A DNA stretch of 64,000 nt from positions 2,577,058-2,641,057 of the forward strand of contig NZ_CP078093.1 of assembly GCF_019203185.1 (NCBI RefSeq), in the 5' to 3' direction. Positions 37,961 through 48,100 of the stretch are shown here, one piece after another; position 1 is the first letter of the stretch, and each line of letters opens with the position of its first letter. The translations under genes and the position numbers were made by a program. This DNA is from Crassaminicella indica (lineage in GTDB: Bacteria > Bacillota > Clostridia > Peptostreptococcales > Thermotaleaceae). Under the pieces are notes generated by a model. That model saw only the letters and a list, made by a program, of their open reading frames with translations. It ran no database searches and was not told the origin of the DNA.

Positions 37961-40036
37961 TTAATCAGCCTTTTCTTCAATTCTTTTATATTTACATTCT
38001 TTATCTGAACATTGAATAATTGTATCGTTTTTTCTATTTTTTTTAACTAAAAGAGAGCCACAAACTGGACACTTTTCAGCAATTGGTCTATTCCATGTTA
38101 TAAAATTACAATTTGGGAAATTACCACATCCGTAAAACAATCTACCTTTTCTAGATCTTCTCTCTACGATTTCTCCTCCACAGCGTGGACATGCTATTCC
38201 TATTTTTTTTACAAAAGGTCTTGTATGCTCACATTCTGGATATGCAGAACAAGCCAAAAATTTTCCGTATCTTCCATACTTTATCACCATATTTTTACCA
38301 CACACTTCACAAATTTCATCTGTTTCCTCTTCAACTAACTCTATTTTTTTTATTTCTTCTTCTGCATGTTTTAATGTTTTACTAAAAGGTTTGTAGAAAT
38401 CATCAATTACTTGAATCCATTCTAATTGATTTTCCTCAATTTTATCTAATTTTTCTTCAAGCTCCGCTGTAAAATGCTTATCTACAATATCTTTAAAATA
38501 CTCTTCTAACAAATCATTTACAATAACCCCTAATTCTGTAGGCTTTAATGATTTATTTTCTCTTTCCACATAGCCCCTACTGATTATTGTTGATATAATT
38601 GGCGCATATGTACTAGGTCTACCTATATTTTTCTCTTCTAATTCTTTTACCAATGTACTTTCCGTAAATCTTGGAGGTGGCTGCGTAAAATGCTGCTTTG
38701 GTTCTATGCTTTGAAGTTGTAATCTTTGTCCTTTTACAACTTGTGGTATTTCCTTATCTGAAACGGTTGCATAAGTATAAACCTTTAAAAAACCATCAAA
38801 TATAAGTTTTGAGCCTGAAGCTTTAAATAAATAGTTATTATTAGTTATATTTACTGAATATGTTTCATAAACTGCATTTTTCATTTGACTTGCTAAAAAT
38901 CGTTCCCAAATTAATTTATATAGTTGATATTGTGCTTTTTTAAGAGAAGACTTAATTTTGTCAGGAGTTCTTTCTATAGATGTTGGTCTTATAGCTTCAT
39001 GTGCATCCTGTGCTTCTTTTTTTGTTTTATACTTTTTTTCTTCATCAGCTATATACTCACTAGAAAATTTTTCTATAATATATTTCTTAGTATTTTCCTT
39101 TGCTTCATTAGAAATTCTTGTTGAATCTGTTCTTATATAAGTTATTAGACCTACAGACCCTTCTCCTTCAATATCTATTCCTTCATATAGCTGTTGGGCA
39201 ATCATCATTGTTTTTTTAGTAGTAAATCCTAATCGATTTGCTGCTTCCTGCTGCAGACTACTAGTTGTAAAAGGTGGATACGGATTTCTTTTTTTCTCTT
39301 TTCTTTTTACCTCTGATACAATAAAAGTTCCTTGTTTTAATTTTTTTACTATCTCCTCTACCATATCTTCATTTTTTAAATCTATCTTTTGGTCAATTGT
39401 ACCATAAAATTTACTTTCAAAAACTTCTTTTTTATTTTCTGTAGATAAGCTTGCAACAATACTCCAATATTCTTCTGGTATAAAGTTTTTAATTTCCTTT
39501 TCTCTATCGCATATCATCTTCGTAGCAACAGATTGAACTCTACCAGCACTTAATCCTTTTCTGATTTTTCTCCAAAGCAATGGGCTAATACTATACCCTA
39601 CTAATCTGTCTAATATACGTCTTGCTTGTTGCGCATCTACTAAATTCTTATTGATTTGTCTAGGATTTTTAACAGCATTTTTTATAGCTGTTTTTGTTAT
39701 TTCATTAAATTCAATTCTACATTGATCTTGTTCATCAATAGATAATATATGTGCTAAATGCCATGAAATAGCTTCTCCCTCTCTATCAGGGTCAGTAGCT
39801 AAGAATACTTTCTCTGCCTTTTTCACTTCTTTTTTTAATTCCTTGATAATAGGTCCTTTTCCTCTGATAGTTATATAATGTGGTTCATAATCATTTTCGA
39901 TATCTATCCCCATTTTACTCTTAGGTAAATCTCTTACATGACCAACGGAGGCAACAACTTTATAATTCTTGCCCAAAAACTTTCCAATAGTTTTGGCTTT
40001 AGCAGGAGATTCTACTATCACTAAAGATTTTGCCAC
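37961..40036 (-). CDS. topA: DNA topoisomerase I
   Basis: 691 residues. Type IA topoisomerase relaxing negative supercoils. The Toprim domain (LVIVESPAKAKTIGKFLG), the catalytic Tyr in GLITYIRTDSTRIS, and three C-terminal four-cysteine zinc ribbons (CEVCGK..., CPRCGG..., CPVCGS...) are visible. The frame opens at 40096, but GTG at 40034-40036 preceded by GGAGG gives MAKSLVIVESPAKA, the canonical start. It lies in the dprA-topA-codY order also found in B. subtilis. Confidence 0.97.
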   Translation of the reverse strand: MAKSLVIVESPAKAKTIGKFLGKNYKVVASVGHVRDLPKSKMGIDIENDYEPHYITIRGKGPIIKELKKEVKKAEKVFLATDPDREGEAISWHLAHILSIDEQDQCRIEFNEITKTAIKNAVKNPRQINKNLVDAQQARRILDRLVGYSISPLLWRKIRKGLSAGRVQSVATKMICDREKEIKNFIPEEYWSIVASLSTENKKEVFESKFYGTIDQKIDLKNEDMVEEIVKKLKQGTFIVSEVKRKEKKRNPYPPFTTSSLQQEAANRLGFTTKKTMMIAQQLYEGIDIEGEGSVGLITYIRTDSTRISNEAKENTKKYIIEKFSSEYIADEEKKYKTKKEAQDAHEAIRPTSIERTPDKIKSSLKKAQYQLYKLIWERFLASQMKNAVYETYSVNITNNNYLFKASGSKLIFDGFLKVYTYATVSDKEIPQVVKGQRLQLQSIEPKQHFTQPPPRFTESTLVKELEEKNIGRPSTYAPIISTIISRGYVERENKSLKPTELGVIVNDLLEEYFKDIVDKHFTAELEEKLDKIEENQLEWIQVIDDFYKPFSKTLKHAEEEIKKIELVEEETDEICEVCGKNMVIKYGRYGKFLACSAYPECEHTRPFVKKIGIACPRCGGEIVERRSRKGRLFYGCGNFPNCNFITWNRPIAEKCPVCGSLLVKKNRKNDTIIQCSDKECKYKRIEEKAD

Positions 40037-40112
40037 AATTTCACCTCCATTTTGTAAAGCAATAGTAATTATATCAGAAAGCTTTTTAAATTTCAAAATA
40101 TTAGTCTAAAAA

Positions 40113-41189
40113 TTACTTTGCTATTAATAGTTTTCCTGGTAACTGCTCTACCAATCCTTTAAGCTGTAAAACAGTAATAATACTGCTAACTTTATCAACA
40201 TTCCAACTTAATTCTTTTAAAAGTAACTCTATATGGATTGGCTGTTTGTCTAAAATCACATTATATACCTTTGATTCTAAAGCACTAAGAGGTATTTGAT
40301 TTTCCTCTTTTTCATCGATCTCTATATGAAGTTCTTCTAAAACATCTTCAATATCTGTTACTAGCTTTGCACCTTCTTTTATAAGTTTATTTGTTCCCGC
40401 GCTTAGTGAACTATTAATATTACCAGGAATAGCAAATACTTCTCTTCCTTGTTCAAGGGCAAACTCTACAGTGATCAAAGAGCCGCTATTTATACTTGCT
40501 TCTACAACTATCACTCCCTTAGACATTCCACTTATAATCCTATTTCTAACTGGAAAATTTCCAGGCAAGGGCTTTGTTTCAATGCTATATTCAGATATAA
40601 CAGCTCCACTTTTTTCAATTTCTAACATTAAATGATAGTTCGCTTTCGGATAACAAGTATCTAGTCCACATCCCAAAACAGCAATCGTTCTTCCACCATG
40701 CTCTAATGCCCCTTTATGAGCCATAGTATCTACACCATAGGCCATTCCGCTAATAACCACAATTCCTTTTTTCGCTAAATCACTAGCCAGCTTATAAGCT
40801 ACATACTTGCCATAAGATGAAGCCTTTCTTGATCCTACAATTGCTATTGCATTTTCATCTTTTTTTAATATCGTTCCTTTTTTATATAATAAATAAGGAG
40901 GATTATATATATTCTTTAAGTTTTCTGGATATTCTTTACTATTCCTCCCTATTATTTCAATATTATGCTTTTTTATTTTATTCATCAATTCATTGATATA
41001 ATAAGGATTACGGTTTTTTACTATGTTATTAACAATTGCTTTATTTATTCCTCTGAATTGATTAAACTTTTCTATAGGTGCTTTAAATATATTTTCAGCA
41101 CTCCCAAAAATTTTTAATAAATTTTCCAAAGTTTTATTTCCTATACCATCTATACTATGTAGCCAAACCATATATTCTTTTTCATTCAT
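40113..41189 (-). CDS. dprA: DNA-processing protein DprA
   Basis: About 358 residues. HhH-like N-terminal region (LHSIDGIGNKTLENLL), a Rossmann core (IVGSRKASSYGK, VISGMAYGVDTMAHKGAL, VLGCGLDTCYP) and a C-terminal winged-helix. DprA loads RecA on incoming single-stranded DNA. GAGG nine bases upstream supports the ATG at 41187-41189 over 41198. It follows the comM-like gene. Full natural competence is not shown by this window. Confidence 0.95.
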   Translation of the reverse strand: MNEKEYMVWLHSIDGIGNKTLENLLKIFGSAENIFKAPIEKFNQFRGINKAIVNNIVKNRNPYYINELMNKIKKHNIEIIGRNSKEYPENLKNIYNPPYLLYKKGTILKKDENAIAIVGSRKASSYGKYVAYKLASDLAKKGIVVISGMAYGVDTMAHKGALEHGGRTIAVLGCGLDTCYPKANYHLMLEIEKSGAVISEYSIETKPLPGNFPVRNRIISGMSKGVIVVEASINSGSLITVEFALEQGREVFAIPGNINSSLSAGTNKLIKEGAKLVTDIEDVLEELHIEIDEKEENQIPLSALESKVYNVILDKQPIHIELLLKELSWNVDKVSSIITVLQLKGLVEQLPGKLLIAK

Positions 41190-41201
41190 TTTATCCATCC
41201 T

Positions 41202-42734
41202 CTATTGGCTCCAAAATTTCCTATCTAGATTTCTATATTGAATAGCCTCTGCAATATGTGTTGTGTCAATTTTAGTACTACCTTCTAAATCTGCAATAGT
41301 CCTGCTCAGCTTTATAATTCTATTATAAGCCCTTGCACTCAACTTTAATTTATTAAAGGCTTCTTCCATTAATGCTTTTTCTTCAGAACCTAATTTACAA
41401 TATTCCTTCATTATTTTAGGAGTTAACTGAGAGTTGAATAAAATATTATATTTTTTATATCTCTCAAGTTGAATTTGCCTTGCTTTTTCAACATCTTTTC
41501 TTATTTCTAAAGAAGATTTTGATTGTTTTTCTGTTGTTAATTCTTCATACTTTATCGGAAAAACCTCTATATGCATATCTATTCTATCTAATAGAGGTCC
41601 TGAAATTTTAGATAAATATTTTTTGATTTGCCACGGAGTACAAGTACATTCATGGAATAAATCTCCATAATACCCACACGGACATGGATTCATACTAGCC
41701 ACTAAAATAAATTTAGATGGATAGGTAAGAGTAGTATTTAATCTTGAAATAGTAACAACTTCATCCTCAATAGGCTGCCTTAACATTTCTAAGACACTTC
41801 GTTGAAATTCTGGCAATTCATCTAAAAACAATACCCCATAATGAGCAAGAGATACTTCTCCTGGTTTAGGAACCCTCCCTCCTCCTACTAGTGCAACACT
41901 TGAAATAGTATGATGTGGAGAGCGAAAAGGTCTTACCTCCATCAAAGCTGCATCATCCGCCAATTCTCCTGCAACACTATATATTTTTGTAACCTCCAAC
42001 ATTTCTTCATATGTCATAGAAGGAAGTATAGTTGGTAGACGGCGAGCCAACATAGTTTTTCCTGATCCAGGAGGTCCAATCATTAGTATATTATGTCCCC
42101 CTGCTGCTGCAATTTGAAATGCTCTTTTAACCATTTCCTGTCCGATCACATCTTTGAAATCTTCTCGTTCATTACCGCTATAACTATTCTTTTTTCTATC
42201 TATTTTATAGGGGTTTACAATAAATTCCCCCAGAAAATATTTAACAATATCTTTTAGATTATCAAACGGATAGATTTCAACATCTTTAATCATTGCCGCT
42301 TCTTCTGCATTTCTTTTCGGTAATATAATTTTCTTTATTCCTTGACTTCTGAGTGCAATAACAAGGGGTAATACTCCAGTAACCTTATTTAAACTCCCAT
42401 TCAATGACAATTCCCCTATAAAAGCAAATTCTTTAGTCTCTTCACTCGCTATTTGATTTGATGCTTTTAAAATTCCTAATGCCATAGGTAAATCAAAATG
42501 TGTTCCTTCTTTTTTTGTATTTGCAGGGGCCAAATTAATAGTAATTCTCTTCATAGGAAAATCAAATCCAGAATTTTTTATTGCAGATCTTACTCTTTCC
42601 TTTGATTCCTTGACAGCTGCATCTGGTAATCCTACAATAATTAAAGCTGGTAACCCATTAGATATATCTACCTCAACCTCTGTAATATTACCATCTAATC
42701 CTTTTAATACACAACTATACACTCTAGATAACAA
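41202..42734 (-). CDS. YifB/ComM family AAA+ ATPase
   Basis: 510 residues. The N-terminal Lon-S16-like domain (GLPALIIVGLPDAAVKESKE) precedes a Mg-chelatase AAA+ core with Walker A MIGPPGSGKTMLARRLP, Walker B VLFLDELPEF, and a C-terminal Mg_chelatase_C domain. The relative ComM is a branch-migration helicase for natural transformation. The start is TTG (42732-42734) after AAGGAGG. It clusters with dprA and yraN, as in many bacteria. Confidence 0.93.
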   Translation of the reverse strand: MLSRVYSCVLKGLDGNITEVEVDISNGLPALIIVGLPDAAVKESKERVRSAIKNSGFDFPMKRITINLAPANTKKEGTHFDLPMALGILKASNQIASEETKEFAFIGELSLNGSLNKVTGVLPLVIALRSQGIKKIILPKRNAEEAAMIKDVEIYPFDNLKDIVKYFLGEFIVNPYKIDRKKNSYSGNEREDFKDVIGQEMVKRAFQIAAAGGHNILMIGPPGSGKTMLARRLPTILPSMTYEEMLEVTKIYSVAGELADDAALMEVRPFRSPHHTISSVALVGGGRVPKPGEVSLAHYGVLFLDELPEFQRSVLEMLRQPIEDEVVTISRLNTTLTYPSKFILVASMNPCPCGYYGDLFHECTCTPWQIKKYLSKISGPLLDRIDMHIEVFPIKYEELTTEKQSKSSLEIRKDVEKARQIQLERYKKYNILFNSQLTPKIMKEYCKLGSEEKALMEEAFNKLKLSARAYNRIIKLSRTIADLEGSTKIDTTHIAEAIQYRNLDRKFWSQ

Positions 42735-42819
42735 TTAAATACCTCCTTTATGTAAACTCAAAAATTTAAAGCAAGCTTATCAATTCATTTCTTTGATCCT
42801 TTTATAATCATTACAATAT

Positions 42820-43179
42820 TTATAAGATTATATTTTCTATATGGTTTACACTAGGAGGTTTCGAAGGAAAAACAATAACTTCTATAGCATCAAATCTAAA
42901 ATTATAATCTTCTAATTTAAAAACCTGCATATAGTACTGTCCTACCTTCAATAAATGCTTTTTCTTTTTCGCATTTATAGCTTCAATAGGTCTGCCAAAA
43001 GCTAGATTACTTCTTGTTTTAACCTCAACAAATATATACGTATAATCTTTATATGCAATAATATCTATTTCTCCGAGTTTGCATCGATAATTAGACTGAA
43101 CAATTCTATATTGAGATTTTCTTAAATATTCCGTTGCAAATTTCTCACCAAATGCGCCTAAATTCTTTATAGAATTCAT
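42820..43179 (-). CDS. UPF0102 protein YraN
   Basis: 119 residues with a restriction-endonuclease-like fold: GEKFATEYLRK, the LGEIDIIAYKD element and VEVKTRSNLAFGRP carry the expected acidic/Lys active-site pattern. The family co-occurs with comM/dprA and has an unsettled role in DNA handling. An AAGGAG precedes the ATG. Confidence 0.92.
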   Translation of the reverse strand: MNSIKNLGAFGEKFATEYLRKSQYRIVQSNYRCKLGEIDIIAYKDYTYIFVEVKTRSNLAFGRPIEAINAKKKKHLLKVGQYYMQVFKLEDYNFRFDAIEVIVFPSKPPSVNHIENIIL

Positions 43180-43365
43180 TTAAATTGCTCCTTACATATA
43201 ATGAAATTTATTTCATATTTCTTCCTTATAATTTTATTTTGTATTTTTTCTTTTTTTATATTTTTTATACATCCTAACTTTTTGTTGTGAATTTTTCATT
43301 TATTGATTTTTTATTCCTGCATATTATCAAATGTTTATTTAAAAATTTATATCTAAATAAAAATA

Positions 43366-43406
43366 GTGCGTAAAGCTCCCTATTATAAAAAAAGAAGCTT
43401 ACGCAC
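43366..43406 (-). terminator. Terminator after the 43451-44947 gene pair
   Basis: GTGCGTAAAGCT (43366-43377) pairs with AGCTTACGCAC (43396-43406), with an 18-base loop. On the minus strand it is followed by TATTTTTATTTAG. The rest of the 43180-43450 spacer shows nothing else clear. Confidence 0.6.
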
Positions 43407-43450
43407 AAAAGTTAAAACTCTCTATCTTTATCTAAATATTTTTATCTTCC

Positions 43451-43894
43451 TTACATATTATCCTCTTCTGCTTCTATTATTTCCGAATAAATAAATCTGT
43501 CAACAATTATTTCGCTTATATTTGGATTGTTTTTCTTTAATGATCCATAAATAAAATGAAATAAATCATCTGATAAATCCTTATAATTTTCATGTATATT
43601 TACAATAACATGAATAATTGGTTCACATATATTTTCAAAAAATTTTTCTTTCATTTCTTCATTTGGAAGTTCTGTATCAATGTATCCTTTCCATAAAGGC
43701 TGTTCCATCATCATTTTTTTATTATTTTCTGGAGATATATAATGAATATAAATTTCACAAATTCCCTCTTCTTTTCTAATATTACTAAAAATCCAAGCTT
43801 GAGAACTATCAGTAATAAAATGTGCATTCATGTTTACTGGTATCCCTTTTATCGCTGTAATATTTTGCTTAGAAATGTTTAAAAATTTCAACAT
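43451..43894 (-). CDS. Uncharacterised protein next to nucleoid-associated protein
   Basis: 147 residues, soluble, acidic, with no motif that I recognise. It contains ITDSSQAWIFSN and a short negatively charged C-terminus (IIEAEEDNM). It starts 12 bases after the 43907-44947 gene with an AGGA site and is probably co-transcribed. A paired function with the nucleoid-associated protein is an inference from position. Confidence 0.65.
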   Translation of the reverse strand: MLKFLNISKQNITAIKGIPVNMNAHFITDSSQAWIFSNIRKEEGICEIYIHYISPENNKKMMMEQPLWKGYIDTELPNEEMKEKFFENICEPIIHVIVNIHENYKDLSDDLFHFIYGSLKKNNPNISEIIVDRFIYSEIIEAEEDNM

Positions 43895-43906
43895 AGCTTA
43901 TCCTCC

Positions 43907-44947
43907 TTATTTTTCTTGAAGCCTTCTTACATTTTTTATCATAATATTGATGGTTCCATCTCCATTTCTTATTATTTCAAATTTCATTCTATCTTCAAAA
44001 TCTTCATATCCTCCCTTGATCTCTATGCCTGTATCTGTTTTCATGATTCTCTTCTTCATTTTCTTTTCAACCCAAGATTTATCAATTTCAAAAGCTTCAA
44101 GTTTTAATCCTTCCTGATCCATATGATTGATAAAATTTTCTTGCATTTTTATATCATTTCCAAAAACATTTTGGCTAAACTTTTCTATGTCTACTTCTGC
44201 GCAATTTTTAAAAGAAGAAATAACTTCTTCTCGTAGCTCCTGTGCTTTGTCAATATCTTCTTTCAAATTTTTTCTTGTCCATTTTTCTGCTGCTCTTTTA
44301 AAGATCTTTGTCTTATCTCGGCTATCTAATAAAACATCACAGTTTAAAAAATCATTTATAAAAAATTGTGCAATCTCACCATCTTCATCTTTCCCATATA
44401 TTTGTTTATCTAAAACAATCATATCATACTCATCATTCTCATCTGCCGCTTTTATAAAAGCACATTTTTGCAATCTTTGGCTCATTCCAGGAAGACCTAT
44501 TGTCTGAGGAATGATAGAAACTTTTAATTTATCATCAACAAATTCTACATCATGAATAAACGATTTTTTATAATCTAATTTTAAAATTCCAATATAATCT
44601 TTATCCTCTGCTGTATATAAACAAACCACCAAATCACAAGAAGAAATATTATTATTACTCTTCATAGCCTTAAATAATTGTTCAGCGATAGCTTTTGAAG
44701 CATCTATAAAGCTTTCTTCATTTTTAAATATATTATAGCAAGCTTCCTTTACAACACTTAGTCCACCACGAAATTTTCCTTTTCTATTTTCTTCATCCTG
44801 CAAAGATTTAATAATATGTTTTTCTAAAAATTCATGAATATCTTCATTGATTTCCTGTTCAAAATCTGTAAGTATAGGAACATCTCCATTTCTATCTAAT
44901 ACATGAATAATTGCCTTTTTAAGGATTATCGCATCTGTATTTCTCAT
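43907..44947 (-). CDS. 37-kDa nucleoid-associated protein (NdpA/YejK-like)
   Basis: 346 residues. The N-terminal AIIHVLDRNGDVPILT and the region around FRGGLSVVKEACYNIF match the NA37/YejK family. These proteins are found in the nucleoid and often lie near defence or mobile genes, but the molecular function is unclear. A TATAAT (44989-44984 on the minus strand) gives it its own promoter, divergent from the large operon at 45107. Confidence 0.8.
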   Translation of the reverse strand: MRNTDAIILKKAIIHVLDRNGDVPILTDFEQEINEDIHEFLEKHIIKSLQDEENRKGKFRGGLSVVKEACYNIFKNEESFIDASKAIAEQLFKAMKSNNNISSCDLVVCLYTAEDKDYIGILKLDYKKSFIHDVEFVDDKLKVSIIPQTIGLPGMSQRLQKCAFIKAADENDEYDMIVLDKQIYGKDEDGEIAQFFINDFLNCDVLLDSRDKTKIFKRAAEKWTRKNLKEDIDKAQELREEVISSFKNCAEVDIEKFSQNVFGNDIKMQENFINHMDQEGLKLEAFEIDKSWVEKKMKKRIMKTDTGIEIKGGYEDFEDRMKFEIIRNGDGTINIMIKNVRRLQEK

Positions 44948-44983
44948 AATTTCTCTCCTCTGATCATGATAATAGTAATTTAA

Positions 44984-45070
44984 ATTATACTACAGTTCTC
45001 ATGAGGTTAAAAGATTTAATCCTTTTAACCAATCTATATTATACAAAATTTCTGTATTTTACGATATAAT
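44984..45070. promoter_or_regulatory. Divergent promoter region with 9-bp inverted repeat
   Basis: GGTTAAAAG (45005-45013) and CTTTTAACC (45022-45030) form a perfect inverted repeat around 8 bases. A leftward -10 TATAAT lies at 44989-44984, with its TTTTAA -35 inside the repeat. A rightward -10 TATAAT is at 45065-45070. The arrangement fits an operator shared by both promoters. Confidence 0.5.
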
Positions 45071-45106
45071 ATTTATAGCAATAAAAGTGATTTCAAGGAG
45101 GTATTT

Positions 45107-48100
45107 ATGGAAAATGCAGCAATTATGCAATTATATGATAAAATTTCTAGCAAATTATTAAATCTTCACTGGTTAGAAAAATTATCATTAGATAAAATAT
45201 CAATAAAAAAACATATTGTAGACTTTTCTTTTTTAGAAAAAATAAAGTACATGCTAGATAATCAAGACTATAGTTGTAAAGCTGTACTAAATTTATGTGA
45301 AAATATACTAAACCAAATAGCAAAAGAACACGCTCCTGATAATTGGCTTTATTATATTTATCAATTTACTTTAGAAAAATCTTTTCCTCATGCAGTAGAA
45401 ATTCCTCTTAAAAAAAATCTTGATCCTGCTTGTTATTTGTATTTAGAGATTTTAAGAATCATCTCAGATTTTCAAAAATTTGCAGAGGACTCTACTTGGC
45501 AAAGTCAATATCCATTGATCTTTTTAACAGAGGAAGAAATCAATGATCTTGAGGACCCTACAGAATATAAACAATTTTTAACTGCATTTCATGATAACTA
45601 TGTATATGAAATGATGAAATTGAATCATGAAGTAGCAGGGTACAATACTATAGATCACATATGCGGTGTACACTATCTTGCTCTTTTTATTGCTAGACAA
45701 CTAAAAAAAAGCGGTCTACCTATAGATTTAGGAAGAGTATCTGGTGCTACAGCTGGACATGATATCGGCAAATATGGTTGCAAAAAAGATGAACAGCATA
45801 GAGTTCCTTATCTTCATTATTATTACACTGATTTATGGTTTTCAAACCAGCATATTGTTTATATTCGCCACATTGCCATAAATCATTCTGTATGGGACTT
45901 AGAATTAGAAAATTTATCATTAGAATCTCTTATATTGATTTACTCTGATTTCCGTGTCAAAAATCATAAAGATGAAAACGGAAAATTTGCTATGCATATA
46001 TATAGTCTTTCAGAATCCTTCAAAGTAATTTTAGAAAAGCTTGATAATGTAAATACAAAAAAAGAAAAAAGATATCGTCGTGTATATGCAAAGCTAAAAG
46101 ATTTTGAAGATTATATGATTCATTTAGGTATTCATATAAACCCTAATCCTAAAGTACTAATGTACCCAATAGAGCATAAAAAAAAGAAATTTCACTATGC
46201 GTTGATGCAAGGAAAAGATATTATCCATAATGTAAAATATCTTTCTATTCATCATAATATTCATTTGATGTATTTACTTCGCAACGAATATGCTCTTGAA
46301 TCTATATTACAATCAGCACGCAGCGAAAAAGACTGGACAAATCTTCGTGAATATCTAAGAATATTTGAAGAATATTCTACTTATTTAACTCAAAAGCAAA
46401 AGCTGATCACTTTAAATTTTTTATATGAAAACTTAATTCATCCAGAAGATGATATAAGAAAACACTGTGCAAAGCTTATAGGTGCTTTAATTGCTATGTT
46501 TGATGAAGTCTACCGCAAAGAAGTACCAGAAAATGTGAGTTTGCTTCCCCCAGATACAACTAGTCTCGAACTACTAAAAAAATATTTAAAGCTTTTTATT
46601 TTTCCTGATCACAAAATAATTCCAAAGCATCAAAAATGGATTGGCTATAGTTTGAGTACTATGGTTGCATCTTTATTTAAACATAGCAAAGCAAAGCATA
46701 ATAAACATTTTCTTCCTCAAGCAGACAATTATATCGATTTGCTTTTGACATATTATAATAAAAATATTTATCAAAGAGAAGAAATAGCCTTTTATCTTCT
46801 TGAAACATTGAAATATATCCCTATAATCCATAACGATTCACGATTTGACAGTTTATTTGAATTCTTGTTTGAAATGCTTCAGGAAAAAAATGATTCACTA
46901 AGAATTGCTGCTTTAGAAACTACTTATAGATTGATCAGCCATATTCGTAGCAGTAATGTATTAATGGATAAAATTTCGTCAATCCTTTTAAATAAAAGAG
47001 CTTTATCAAACTATACAACAGAAAATTTCCTAAAGCTAAAAATTGCAATCAATTTAAATAACGATATGTTAATGCAGCATGCTTCTTCTTTTAAAATAGA
47101 TAAAAATAAAATAACTTCTATGTTTTTAAGTAATTTAAAAGCAGCAATAGAACCAATTATAAAAAAAGTTCAAACAGAAGTATTATTAGAATATGCTCTT
47201 AATGATCCTGAAAATAATGGACTTCAAACAGCCCTTCATTTTTGTAACTTACTAAAAATGAGTGCATCAGATCAAATCAGAACACGAGCTGGTGAAGCTA
47301 TTTTAGAAATTGCTCATTATTTATCCTTTGAACAAAGAAATGAAGTAGCTGTTGAGCTATTAAGTGCCCTTGAAATAGATAATTACCAGTTTGCAGAATA
47401 TATTCCTCCATTTTTAGGTCAATTAATATTAATGCTTCAACCAGTAGAATTAGATGAGTTAATTGATGAATTTATGGAAAAAATCAAACAATCAAGCACG
47501 ATCCTTAGTTCACTGCTTTTAAAAACCCTTGGCGTTGCTATTGCTAATTATCCAAAGTATGCACTATTATTTCATGAAGATGAAGAAATTTTCCAAAATC
47601 GCCTAAAAAAAATGCTTGGTATTTTATTAAATGGTCTTGTTAGTTATAACCCTAGAGTAAAACAAGCAGCTTTTTCAGTCATTGGTAAAGAAATATTTGG
47701 ATCAAATTATCTAAGTTTTTCTGAAAAAAATCATATTTTTCAATTTATCGCTAAAAAAATTCTCACATTACTTACAGATAATCAAGAAGAAACATTATTA
47801 TTTTTAGGAAATGCTGCAGCACTACATCATATATATAGATTTATTTCTGATTATATATTCTTTAAGGGTAATTATGATCTTCCAATTCCTGAAAAAATAG
47901 CTTTTTTCCCTGGCACATTTGATCCATTTTCCTTAAGCCACAAACAAATTGCAAAATCTGTAAGAGATCTTGGATTTGAGGTATATCTTGCTATTGATGA
48001 ATTTTCTTGGTCAAAGCAGACACTTCCTCATCTTCTTAGAAAGAATATTGTAAATATGTCTATTGCTGATGAACTGAATATTTATATATATCCTGAGGAC

